A DNA stretch of 11,406 nt from assembly GCA_015679605.1 (NCBI GenBank), contig JAAAVE010000976.1, forward strand, positions 1-11,406, written 5' to 3'. The position numbers and the translations under genes were made by a program. Position 1 is the first letter of the stretch, and each line of letters begins with the position of its first letter. The notes beneath the pieces are model-generated. The model was not told the origin of the DNA. It searched no databases and saw nothing but the letters and a program-made list of their open reading frames with translations. The DNA is from Podila epigama (Eukaryota > Mortierellomycota > Mortierellomycetes > Mortierellales > Mortierellaceae). This document shows positions 1-9,645 of this stretch, in pieces.

Positions 1-195
1 AAAAAAAAAAAAAACAGGTGAAATGGTATCATGGTTGACGGGAGTGGATTTCTACTTACAAATAGCGTCTACAGGAAGCTCAGCTGCAAAGCCAAGGAAC
101 GCAGCCTCATAACGATGGACCACCTTGCCACCTAATTTATATATATATATTGTCATTGTTGTAGTTGTTTTGGTTGGTGGGATGCCGATTACCGG

Positions 196-234
<39 letters not shown>

Positions 235-598
235 TTTACAAACAAATAAGAGATTGTTCAGAAAGTTGTACATTGCACAAAATGTAAAAAATTCACACGC
301 TTCATATTTCCTTCTTGCAAAAGGCTAGCAGATGAGAGGGGGGGGGATAAACAAACCTTGGGATTCAACTTTCTTAATGGCCTCATCGACATGGGTATTG
401 TTGGTGTCAGGCTTGAAGGCAACAATGAACCTGTTGACAGGCGAATCAGGAATGATAGCGGCTCCGACTAAGTTTTCATTGAGGTGTTTTACGTGAATGA
501 GTGTCTCTCTTTTTTTTTTTGTTCCTTTTTGAACAAGACAGACATCATGCGCTTTTTTGACTACGAGTGCGAAATGTCCTCTACTTACAGGCTGACAT
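1..598 (-). CDS. PBI2-like proteinase B inhibitor (I9 domain), 3' end outside window
   Basis: Spliced model on the minus strand: exon 1 598-589 (10 bases), exon 2 467-357, exon 3 131-60, then a GTAAGT donor at 59 opening an intron that leaves the window. Introns 588-468 and 356-132 have GTAAGT and GTTTGT donors and TAG acceptors, and the phases agree. The 64 residues read start MSAFGAAIIPDSP, followed by RFIVAFKP (about residues 16-23), KKVESQGGKVVHRYE (35-49) and FLGFAAELP (52-60). These are the beta-alpha-beta landmarks of the peptidase inhibitor I9 / subtilisin propeptide fold. There is no signal peptide before the domain, so a free-standing cytosolic inhibitor like yeast Pbi2, which blocks the vacuolar subtilisin Prb1, fits better than the propeptide of a secreted protease. 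The missing exon should hold only the last strand of the domain if it is Pbi2-like. The 10-base first exon is the least certain part. Confidence 0.75.
195..233. repeat. (GTT)13 trinucleotide microsatellite in an intron
   Basis: Thirteen perfect GTT units on the plus strand (AAC on the transcribed strand). They lie inside the 225-base second intron of the I9 inhibitor gene, so they are not coding. A short TA-rich stretch (139-150) lies close to the acceptor of the same intron. Confidence 0.95.
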
Positions 599-1144
599 GG
601 CTGAATGAAATAAAAAGTGGGAGTGTTGTTTGAAAAGGTGGGGTATGAGGTGAACTAGAGAAGGTGGTTTGTGAAAGAAAAAGAGAAAAAAAGGGACAAT
701 CATGGCTCGAAGAAATAGAACACGGGTCATGTATCTTTGAGTAGCGGCTCTCACAATGTCAAAAATGGCGCTATGGTCATACGGAACATGTACAACACAA
801 AGGAAAGAAAAAAGATGATGACATGATCGCATTGCTGTGTTATGACTGCATGTCCATTGTCCTGCTTGTCATGCATGTCTGTCTGTCTATCTATTTGACT
901 GCAAATAGGTTTTTCCTTTGCCCAGACCACACACATTTTCGCGTCACGTCCACATCCCTTTACCATGAAATCAAATACAAAAAACCACATTGGGCGCATG
1001 TCAGTTTGTCGCGCATAAAGTGCAATAATGAGAGTGAAGCATATCGCGAAACCTTACTCGCGTTATACGCGTCTTCTTCTTTTATCTTTCTCTATCTCTC
1101 TCTCTACTCATCCATCCTTCTTGTGTCTTTTGCTAGACTTTAGA
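599..1144. other. Intergenic region, no gene supported
   Basis: The 546 bases lie between the start of the I9 inhibitor gene and the stop codon of the SPX-deacylase gene, both on the minus strand. It should contain the 3' UTR of the upstream gene and the promoter of the inhibitor. Short reading frames on both strands here are low-complexity (Ser/Leu/Phe-rich) and match no family I recognise. Pyrimidine-rich patches (around 1075-1130) and short TCTG/TCTA repeats (about 878-893) are visible. Confidence 0.7.
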
Positions 1145-4100
1145 CTACAAGTGTCCATCGTTGATCTTGCCCTCTGGAAATCGGTCACTGACCACTCCCA
1201 GGTGAAGAATCCGACAACCACTCTGACAAACAGGGTCCACAGACTTGCCCACAACAATACCATCCTCAGGCGCGAAATACCGGTGTTCCTCTTGCCCAAA
1301 GACATTGTGCAGCGTGGCAATCACTTCTCCCTTGCGGACCCATGTATTCACATCAGGTAAAACGTTCAGGATTCCTCCCCCCTTGGTGAATATCCAGTAC
1401 TAAAAAAAATATAGCATCCATAAACATATTCACGTAAGCAATTGAACATGGTAAGGTGTACATGGCATTTCAAAGAACGTTACAAACACGATGCAATGGA
1501 TGTTGTCAGAAAAGAGGGGAAAGCAAGAGTACAAGTAGGAAGCAAAACAAAACAGAAAACTGAGGGAAATAACAACAAGCAAGCAAAAGGAAAACATACA
1601 CTCTTGGCACAGACAACGGGGTCATAGTCTTGGACTTCATGATCATCCTCCACCATCTTGAGATGACTCAGGATATTGGTCACGCCCAGGATAGCCGACT
1701 TGACAAAGCGCTTCTGGAACCGGGATGGGTCTCCAATCTCAACCGTGATGGCTGGTATATGGTACTCTTGCATGGCCGCTCCTCGAAGCGAGCCATCCGG
1801 CGACGTATTATGTACAATAATCTGTGGGTTCTGGAGACGCGCCATGTGTCGCGTCACAGAGTTTTGCATATTGGCTCGGACATACAGTGAGTTGACACGA
1901 CCTTTGGACGCCGTATGCAAATCAATTAAATGTGTAAAGTGTCGAATGATGCGCGTCATCAAATTATAAGAATACACCTGCGATGTCGTCCCATCCTTTT
2001 TGCTACAAACAAGTGCATTCAACCAGAAAGAGCAAATGAGTGCTTGATGAGTGAGCTATCCTTGGATAAAACACGGAACTTGAGAAACGTGAAAAACAGC
2101 AACATGTATTAACCCGCTCTTACCCTGGCATGAGACGATTGAGGTCAGTGCCGTCACTGAATCCTCGCTGCTGAGCCAAATAACCTGGAACATTGGCCAC
2201 TGGAACTGCAACGACAATGCCATGGAGTGCCTGGCATTGAATCTCTTGGAGAACCAAACGATGCGTTAAAGGAATACCATTCAGCTCATTCCCATGCAAC
2301 GCCGCAGTCTATAAGATGTATTTCATGCGCGGGTAGAAGTGAGTAGCATTTCTAGGCCATGGATTTTGCAAGCGCGTTTGACATGAAGTGACTCAAGCGA
2401 CATAGCGAAAGAATAACTCCCTCCTCCTCGTCGTCCTCCTCCTCTCCTACTTACCAGTCCGACAACAGGACCTGGACGAACACCCTTGGCGACTATCACA
2501 GGCACACGAATCGGTGTGCTCATTGCATCCTCAGCGAGAACGATCCAGAGGCGACTCAGGCGACCCGATGGAAGACTGTCCAGATCCAAGTTATCCCAGA
2601 CAGGAAAATCTTTAGGGTCGATGCTCTGGGCCAATGTGGTTACTGGTTCTGCTGTAACTGGAGTCCTTTTTCTCCATAGCTGCATTATTGTTTGAAGAAA
2701 GGCAAGCGTGTGTGTGCGGAGCAAGGATAGATGGGGGAATGAAAAGTACGTGACAGTGAGTGAGTGAGTGAGTGAGTAATTGAGTAATTGAGAGTGAGTT
2801 GCATACGTGCGAGTAAGTGTACGAGTCAGAAATGACAAAGATATATAATCCGAGTGACCAGTATCACACAAAAATAACACTCTGCTATGCTTTTCTCGCC
2901 TTCCATCATAGATACGCACCATTCTGGCCTCGGTTAAGAGCCGCTCATCCTTTTCACTTTTCGCAAATGTCTTTTCAGTCACCATCTTCCATAGCTCGAT
3001 ACTCAGGACAGACATCCCACCATAGTAACTGTGGTAGAGATCGGCCTTGCTGTGTAGGTGAGGAGAAGGTACATGCCGGATATATGGCTCTTGAGCGTTG
3101 AGACTGGACGCAGGCTCTGGGTAGTTGGCCGGTAGGTAGATGGTAGGCGTGTTACGACCATGCACTCCAAGCGCTCCAAACATGGCGAGTGGTTCAGCGG
3201 CATCTGGATCGGTTGCAGTTGAGGGTGAGCCATGATAAGTAATAGCAGCCGGTTTGCGTTCATGCACTGGATGAGGTCCTAGAATCGACAAGGAAGGCGA
3301 TGACAACGATGGCGATGGGGATGCCGTGCCATGAGTACTCGAGGGATTACACTGACGGTAGTGTTTGTCAAACTTTTTGATAATCTTTTTGAATCCTGTA
3401 ATGTTGGTCTGACTGAACTCGAGAAGATACTCGAGGTTGAGGATCAACACCGTGAGGTCATTGCGCCTGGTTTGTTTTTAATGTTTTTTTTTTTTGGTGG
3501 TAAGTGACGAGAAAGTGTTAGTGAGTGTGAATACATTGTGTGTGTGTGTATGGACAAGTACAAATGAATGTGTGTGTGTATGGACTAGTACAAGGGTGCA
3601 GACACCATGTTATAACCAATTGCGTCTTTTTGTTACCATTGCTTCAACTCTGTCGGTGTAAAGTTGGCTCGCCACTATGGAGATCAGAGAGACGAAAAAA
3701 AAACATCGCGACAGTGTCAGCAAAAAGATTCCCACATTCGCATTCCCACCATCCGGAGATGAAAGAAAGGATTGAAAAGAGACAAAGAGACAGCAGGAAA
3801 TACTCACACTGGCGTTGAGCCTCTCCATCGTCACTCCTGCGACGCGTTCTTGCGCCTCATATCGAGCATTGACCTTCTCAAGTTCAGCCCATAGCAAAGC
3901 CTTGAAGCCTTCAACAACAGCTTTGATTTGCGCCTCTCGCGAGTCATGGTCGATGGTAGCCTTCGCCGTCGCTGCATTTGCCTTTGCTTTTGCCTTTGCT
4001 TTTGCCTTTGCTTTTGCGTTTGCTTCTGACTCGGATGGTTGCTGCTGACGTATCTGACCACCGTTGGGACTGCCCGCATCCGTCAAAGGTTCGTCCGTCT

Positions 4101-4480
4101 CTGGCGAGGAAGCTGTCAATGTGACTGACTCGACATCCTGGTCGTTTTCAGAGCCCAGTGAAGAGTTTAAAGCGGACTGAGGCTGATCGTCTAGGTCCAA
4201 GCTCTCAAGAGACTCAAGAGGGGCTGTGCATCGGTGGGATGAATGTGGCATTAGTTCCGACACGCACACCATTTGCCATGCATAAGGCCACATTGTGTGC
4301 CATGCCACATTTTGCCTGCCATGACATGACACGAAGTGGATGCAATGGGCATCCCCATTTCTCATTACCTTCGAATTCCTTGAAGGATTCCTTGATATAG
4401 CGTTTGAGTGACTTGAAGTCGATGTAATAAGGAGCCCAAGTGGGAATACTTCTCAGACCAAGTTGTTTGGCAAACTTCAT
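1145..4480 (-). CDS. SPX domain fused to succinylglutamate desuccinylase/aspartoacylase-type zinc deacylase
   Basis: Eight-exon model, 726 aa: exons 4480-4369, 4223-3808, 3674-3637, 3466-2920, 2679-2455, 2308-2124, 2002-1600, 1399-1145. All junctions are GT-AG with matching phases. The SPX part (about 1-225) starts MKFAKQLGLRSIPTWAPYY, keeps Tyr19 and Lys23, has FKALLWAELEKVNARYEAQE (144-163) and ends with GFKKIIKKFDKH (213-224), the basic helix that binds inositol pyrophosphates in known SPX domains. A Ser/Pro-rich linker (226-395) follows. The AstE/aspartoacylase domain has zinc ligands in HGNE (His451, Glu454) and DLHTASKGR (His537), substrate-binding DLNR (501-504), catalytic Glu596 in PAITVEIGDP, and a C-terminal beta lobe (643-726, FAPEDGIVVG). 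Family members hydrolyse N-acyl amino acids; the substrate here is unknown. SPX probably gates activity by phosphate status (inference). No in-frame stop lies between the two domains. The alternative is two tandem genes, with a deacylase start at 2685 giving 357 aa. Confidence 0.8.
2680..2919 (-). other. Stop-free 240-base intron joining SPX and deacylase parts
   Basis: Inferred intron with donor GTGCGT at 2919 and acceptor CAG at 2682-2680 after a pyrimidine tract. It is 240 bases long (80 codons) and has no stop in the frame of the flanking exons, so splicing or retention both keep the frame (726 or 806 aa). It contains an in-frame ATG at 2685-2683 next to the acceptor, which could start a stand-alone deacylase. 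The (CTCA)5 repeat on the coding strand and the Thr/Ser/Leu-rich translation look intronic. Confidence 0.6.
2757..2776. repeat. (TGAG)5 tetranucleotide microsatellite
   Basis: Five tandem TGAG units on the plus strand, inside the intron that joins the SPX and deacylase exons. Further imperfect TGAG/TAATTGAG copies follow to about 2798. Confidence 0.9.
3977..4024. repeat. Coding 12-base tandem repeat giving an Ala-Lys run in the SPX protein
   Basis: Three perfect copies of a 12-base unit (plus strand TTTGCCTTTGCT, 3977-4012) and a fourth degenerate one (4013-4024). They encode an alternating Ala-Lys run (residues about 105-119, six lysines) in the loop between the N-terminal SPX helix and the next conserved SPX segment. 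Confidence 0.95.
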
Positions 4481-5426
4481 GATGGCGTTCAAAGTGGGGT
4501 AACAATGGGTGGATGTATTGTATTCAAGGAAGGTGAAAAAGAAGAAAGAGAATGAAAAGCAAAAAGAAGAAAATGAAAAAGAAAAGAAAAGACAAGAATG
4601 GCGATATTCACCGCTCACTTTTCCCATACTTCTTTGTCCCCTTCTGTGCGCATCATCGCCAAAAAACAAAGTGTCCCCCTTTTCCTCCCCATCACATCGT
4701 TAGGGTGAGCGCATCTCTCTTTTTCATTATTGCTGTTTGTTGTTTTTTGGGCGACAAGTTGAGCGACTGAATGATGTCCCTTCAGGAACGTGCCCCCGAT
4801 GGACCTTAATAATTTGTTGACATTCCTCCTTGCAGCACTCTTTTTTGCAAATGTTGCAATAATATCTTTACCATGCCACGGGCCATGAACCTCAACCATT
4901 ATCACTGGATGGAAAAAGTACACCTCATGTCCACATAGTTTGTAGTTTTGCATATTGCTCGTCATAGTCGCTAGGATATCCAAGTTACAAAGCTCTTGTC
5001 TATGGAACGCGAAAGAAGAGTATGCAGTTGAACAAGTGTGAACCAGTGGTGGTAACTCTTAACGGCGAACCATTTATGGCGATCAAATGCATACTGCGCA
5101 TCACAGCAAGGCAAGGCAAGGCAATAAAAAAAGAACACATCCATCCATCCCCATCCACACAATAAAAAGAAAAAAGAAAAAAAAGCATGGCACGTTACAA
5201 TGCCCCGCCTATGAATGCCAACGAGCAATCTGGACGCGTGTGATTGGTTGATGATTTTTCTGTTCTTTTCTCTTCTTTGCAATAAGGTTTATTCCTTTTT
5301 TTTTTTTGGCTGTTCATTCATCATCCCCTTCCATCCTTCCATCCTTCCATCCTTCCATCCTTCCATTCTTCCATTCTTCCATTCTTCCATCCTTTTTATT
5401 CTATCCCCCATTCATTCATTCCACAC
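4481..5426. other. Divergent intergenic region, no intact gene
   Basis: The 946 bases separate the divergent starts of the SPX-deacylase (minus) and SRP receptor (plus) genes, so both promoters must lie here. 4520-4600 is an A/G-rich tract and 5100-5180 holds short GGCAA and CATC repeats and A-rich runs. Between about 4750 and 5100 the sequence is more complex and has short open stretches in several frames (for example minus 4983-4770, plus 4969-5135). None has a recognisable domain, and stops interrupt them. A decayed element is possible but not shown. Confidence 0.6.
5327..5390. repeat. Eight-copy octamer tandem repeat upstream of the SRP receptor start
   Basis: Five copies of CCTTCCAT (5327-5366) are followed by three of TCTTCCAT (5367-5390), ending 36 bases before the SRP receptor ATG. 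The block is entirely C/T/A with strong strand bias. It lies in the 5' UTR or core promoter, where pyrimidine-rich tracts are common in fungi. Block-wise variation (five of one type, then three of another) points to expansion by unit duplication. Confidence 0.9.
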
Positions 5427-8116
5427 ATGCTCGACTTCTTCTTTATCGCTACTCGAGGTGGTCTTGTCCTCTGGTCCAAGGCATATGGTCCATCTCAGCA
5501 ATCACCCATCAACAGTCTAATCCAGGAAGTGCTCATCGAGGAGCGCTCCGGAACTCAGGTTTACTACAAGGATAACTATGCGCTCAAGTGGACCTTTGTC
5601 AACGACCTCGATCTCATCTTTATCGTATGCTTTTCATCTCGCTCTTGTTTTTATCCTATTTTCGTCTTTCGGAATGGTTTGTTTTCGCTTCAAGAGTGCT
5701 AGTACCGTTATTCATTCTATTGTGCTTTTTTTTTCATGTTGTTTTAGGCTGTCTACCCCAAGAGTCTCAGCCTTTCCTATATCGACACATTACTGGAAGC
5801 AACAAGCAGTCAGTTCAGTGACCTCTATGGCTCCAGGATAACACGATCAAGTACTATTCCTCAGCTCAAAGGATGGAGCGTTCATTTCGAAGCATTATTA
5901 CAGACTATCGAGGATCAGGATGCTATGGTAACAAAACTAAAGAAAAAAACATGTCTTCTTGGATCAATTTTTACGTTCTTGTGTGGTGCTTTTTTGTTCT
6001 GCTTGTGGATCATATTCTCATAGAGTTGTCTCAACTTTTTTTATCTTTTTCCGGATACCTCCTTTAGTCAAGGAAAGCCAAACAACCTCGCAAGTTTGAA
6101 CAGACATCAGGCTACACAAACTCGCTTGCCTATGCAAAGTCTAAGCCAGGTAAGGAAACAAAAAAAAAAAAAACATGAAAAGAAACAAAAGGTTGACGTT
6201 CTCCCATATTCCATTCATCATTTTATTTACTTCCTCCTACATCTTGGCCTCTTGATATGTAGAAAACATCACAGATCCTCTCAAGCCCTCTCTAGTAGAC
6301 GAGGACGAGTTCCGCAAAAATATCGAGTTGCTCAAGAAAAAGACAGCTTCACCAAGGATGGGCGGCCGCAAGGCAAACAAGGCAAAGTCACCTACTGGAT
6401 CACCCATCGTCGGATCCGACGTATCGTCGCCTAAAAAGGCCAAAGAAGGACGTAAATGGGACGGCAAGATCTCGGCCAAGGATGCAAAGAGTCTCGACTA
6501 TAGTAACTCGGAGGGTTCTGAACTTGTTAACGCAGATCATTTGGTAACCATCTTCTTTTTCATTTTCATTTTCACTTTTTTTTCTTTTCTTTTCTTGTAC
6601 TCCTTATTGCCATGTACACACACAACACACTCACACCCTTTCCATGACAACACTTCGATTGACAAAAATCCATTTTTTTTAACATTCTACACAGGTGGAT
6701 CAAAGCGGCATGGGTCGACACACAAAGGATGGTACCTACACTGTAGCCGATCTGGAGGCGAGCGATGAAGAGAGCTACAGTGATGATGATTCAGAGGCAG
6801 AATATACAAAGATATCCTCTCGGTCATTGCAGGCAAAGACACCCGCGTCAAAGAGTGGTCTCGTTTCCTTTTTCAAAAATATGACAGGACAAAAGGAGAT
6901 CACTGCAGATAGTCTTGAGCCGATCATGAACAAGATGAAGGAACATCTTATCAACAAGAACGTGGCTGCCGATATTGCTCAGCACCTGTGCGACTCTGTA
7001 GCCAAGAGTTTGATAGGACAGACTCTGGGCAGTTTCAAGAGTAGGTTGATAGCATTTGATTCATTCTTTTTTTTTTCGCACATTGTCATCTTTTTTGCAG
7101 ATCTATTGGTCGCCCATCCAACACCTGTCAATACCATGCCTACAGTTATTATGTATAACATGACGACTAACTTGTGTTCCCGGATCTCTTACTATCATTT
7201 CACTCAGGCATACAGACACACGTAAAACAGAGCATGGAGATTGCACTCAAGCGGATCTTGACGCCAAAGACATCTGTTGACCTTTTGCGGGATATTGCTC
7301 AAGCACAGGCAGAGAAGCGACCCTACACGATCGTCTTTATCGGTGTGAACGGTGTAGGCAAATCCACCAACCTGTCAAAAACTGCGTTCTGGCTCCTTCA
7401 AAACAACTTGAAGGTCCTCATTGCTGCCTGTGACACCTTCCGATCGGGAGCAGTGGAGCAGCTGCGTGTGCATGTGCGAAATCTCAAGGCGCTGGAGCAA
7501 AACGCAGTTGTGGACCTGTACGAGAAGGGTTACGGCAAGGATTCTGCTGCCATTGCCAAGGAAGCCATTACTTCGGCCAAACTTTCTGGACATGATGTTG
7601 TACTCATTGACACTGCAGGCCGCATGCAGGATAATGACCCTCTTATGCGAGCCTTGGCCAAGGTAAAGTGAGAATATTCATTTGTCTGAAATGAAATACA
7701 GGCTATGGTGCATATGTATGCATGTGTATGTGAATGTACCACATATACATTTGATTTTTTGCTTTTTATACTCACAACACTAACAATAACAAACTATGAA
7801 CATGACATAGTTGGTTACTGTCAACAACCCAGACAAGATCATCTTTGTGGGCGAGGCTCTTGTTGGCAACGAAGCTGTGGATCAGTTGACAAAGTTCAAT
7901 GCGGCACTCAAGGACTTTTCTGGCTTGGCCAACCCTCCACATATCAACGGCATGATCCTTACAAAGTTTGACACGATCGACGACAAGGTTGGCGCTGCGC
8001 TCTCAATGACATACACCACCGGTCAACCCATTCTCTTTGTTGGCACAGGTCAGACGTATACTGACCTAAAGAACATGAAAGTCAGTCATCTTGTTCAATC
8101 CCTACTTCGCGAGTAA
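5427..8116 (+). CDS. SRP101: Signal recognition particle receptor subunit alpha (docking protein)
   Basis: Seven exons: 5427-5624, 5748-5927, 6068-6149, 6263-6543, 6695-7040, 7208-7662, 7811-8116, giving 615 aa, close to yeast Srp101 and human SRPRA. The N-terminal SRX (longin-like) domain (1 to about 130) starts [20 protein letters not shown] and normally binds the SR-beta GTPase at the ER membrane. A basic, disordered linker (about 130-300) includes GRKWDGKIS and LDYSNSEGS, typical of the family. The NG GTPase domain follows: helical N part from about 300, G1 [10 protein letters not shown] (408-417), [10 protein letters not shown] (438-447), DTAGR (497-501) and TKFD (565-568). All GTP-binding motifs are intact. 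The protein docks ribosome-nascent chain-SRP complexes at the ER translocon through GTPase pairing with SRP54. The stop at 8114-8116 faces the next gene, transcribed toward it, 166 bases away. Start chosen by SRX homology. Confidence 0.96.
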
Positions 8117-8282
8117 ATAGTAGGGACGGAATCTGTAAAACTTGCATGGATATGGCAGACAGAGTGTACATAAACATACACAAAGAAAGAAAATAATAAT
8201 AATAGTAATTGCCTGCAAAAATGCCAAAATGCCAAAATGCTTTGCTCTCTACAAAGTGATGTAAAGTGTGATTGCAATGTGT
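8117..8282. other. Convergent intergenic region
   Basis: The 166 bases lie between two stop codons facing each other, so both 3' UTRs end or overlap here. An A/T-rich patch with AATAATAATAAT (8193-8204) and tandem ATGCCAAA copies (about 8221-8238) are visible; either could contribute to 3' end formation. Confidence 0.6.
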
Positions 8283-9527
8283 TTACTTTTTCTTAAAGGC
8301 ATTTGCTTTCTTCTTCATGCTCAATGTCTTTTGTTTCTTGATCGACCCAGATCCTTTGCGTGCTGGTACTGGGGTCTCATCATCAGAATCCTCAAATCCT
8401 TTACTCCATCCATCACCTAGCTTCCAACCTGGACTCTTTTGTGACGATTTAGACGCCAAGGGTGACTTGGAAGACTCGGCCTTGGTCTTGATCTTTTCCG
8501 ACTTTTTCTTGTCTAGTCCAAGTTTGTCCTTGCGTTCAGCGACAATGGCTTGCTTTTTCTTGGGTTTCGTCAACATGGTCGAAATTTGTTTCTTGACATC
8601 GTCCAGTTGATCTGCTTTTCGTTTCTGTGATGTTGACAAAGACGATGGCGATGTATCGCTGGACATTCCTGCACTCTTGACCACTTTTGGTTTTTTCGTG
8701 CCTACAGTGGTCTCCACCGACTTTTGTTTCCTGTTCTCCAGCTGTGCCGCAATCTCCTTTAGTTCCTGAGGCAAGTCATCCATGCTATCGTTATCACTGT
8801 CGTCATCTTTTGGTGGAGGCACTTTCTTGCCTTGTCCTTTCTTTGAATCACCAGCCTCTTCAGCCTCATCTCCATCCTCCTCAGTCTCCCATCCATCTTG
8901 CGATCCTTCTTCCTCTTGACCGCTGCTGCCGTTTCCATCCATCTCTTCTTCATCCTCGTCCTCATCCCCAATGGTGTCTTCCATCACTGGCGTCTTCCCG
9001 AGTGCTCCTCCAAAGAGTGACTTCATGAACTGGGCAACTTCGTTCTTGAGCTCAGGCTATGATGTGATATACAAAATCATAGAAACATGAGCATTCACGT
9101 TTTTTTTTAACATTGGAAACCCATTCAAGTCTTATCAGACAAGAGAAGGAGAGAGAGAGAAAAACTTTATACCTCAACAACGTCTTTGGAATCCGAGGCT
9201 TTTTTGGTTTTTTTCTTTTGAACCTTTCCAGCAGCCTTTCGTGGTTCTTGATCACCTTCAATCTCAGAGCCAGAATCAATGTCATCAAGTAATTCCAAGT
9301 CCTTTTCTGATCCACCCATCGCCAGGATCTCTTTCAAAAGAAGTTCATTCTTGGCCTTTTTTTTTCACGCCAAACAACAAAAAAAAAAACCAAATGAACA
9401 AGAATGAGTAAATAGAGCATTATTCAAACATTACAGGCAAGTTTCACACACATGCATGCATGTATACACATAAAAATGAAGTATGGATGTCAATTTTCAT
9501 TACACTCTTGGAACCCTTTGATGACAT
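8283..9527 (-). CDS. Acidic, lysine-rich protein, probably nucleolar
   Basis: Three-exon model, 326 aa: 9527-9504 (8 codons), 9355-9173, 9056-8283. Introns 9503-9356 (GTAATG donor) and 9172-9057 (GTATAA donor) are both phase 0. The protein starts MSSKGSKSAKNELLLKEILA, then GGSEKDLELLDDID (22-35) and ELKNEVAQFMKSLF (71-84). Next come a very acidic stretch (about 94-140), a second short helix-like segment LPQELKEIAAQLENRK (164-179), lysine clusters with KPKKKQAIVAERKDKL (about 233-248), and a tail with PGWKLGDGWSKGFEDSDDE (278-296) ending NAFKKK. I do not assign a family. Mixed acidic and lysine blocks are typical of nucleolar ribosome-assembly factors. The GG-x3-D-x2-L motif plus the following EL..F..SL segment recalls a motif near the N terminus of CEBPZ/Mak21 (from memory, not tested). 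The 5' exon is less certain: its acceptor at 9356 follows an A run with the pyrimidine tract farther upstream than usual. Confidence 0.75.
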
Positions 9528-9645
9528 TGTGAAGACGAAATGACAACTGAATGGAAACAAAAGTGAATGTGATCCAAAAAAGAAAACGACGTTTTGCATG
9601 ATAACAATAGAGAAAAAAAAACGCCACTAAACAGTTTTTTTCATT

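Noticed and set aside
1-14. A run at the left edge (14 bases) and T run at the right edge (19 bases)
   Set aside because: Such homopolymers are common in these intergenic and intronic regions. They may reflect contig edges but are not evidence of a terminal repeat or poly(A) tail.
52-273. Minus-strand frame with a run of about 12 glutamines
   Set aside because: The Gln run is the (AAC/GTT) microsatellite read in an intron of the I9 gene. Only the C-terminal part (131-60) is a real exon.
125-328. Plus-strand frame with a poly-cysteine run
   Set aside because: It is the same microsatellite read on the other strand, with no family similarity.
2683-2685. ATG as the start of a separate deacylase gene
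   Set aside because: It is possible but not preferred. It sits directly before a good CAG acceptor, the preceding SPX exon lacks a stop, and phases fit splicing. Kept as the alternative in the findings.
4509-4770. Plus-strand lysine/glutamate-rich frames
   Set aside because: They are translations of an A/G-rich simple-sequence tract in the intergenic region.
4615-4983. Open frame on the minus strand upstream of the SPX gene
   Set aside because: No recognisable domain, A-rich low-complexity end, and no splice sites that clearly join it to the SPX start, which has the canonical MKF beginning.
7174-7671. GTPase-containing frame as a separate gene starting at 7174
   Set aside because: The ATG lies in an intron. 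The phase-1 donor at 7041 and acceptor at 7207 join it to the upstream SRP receptor exons.
8759-8971. Arg/Met-rich minus-strand frame
   Set aside because: It is an out-of-frame shadow of the acidic coding exon.
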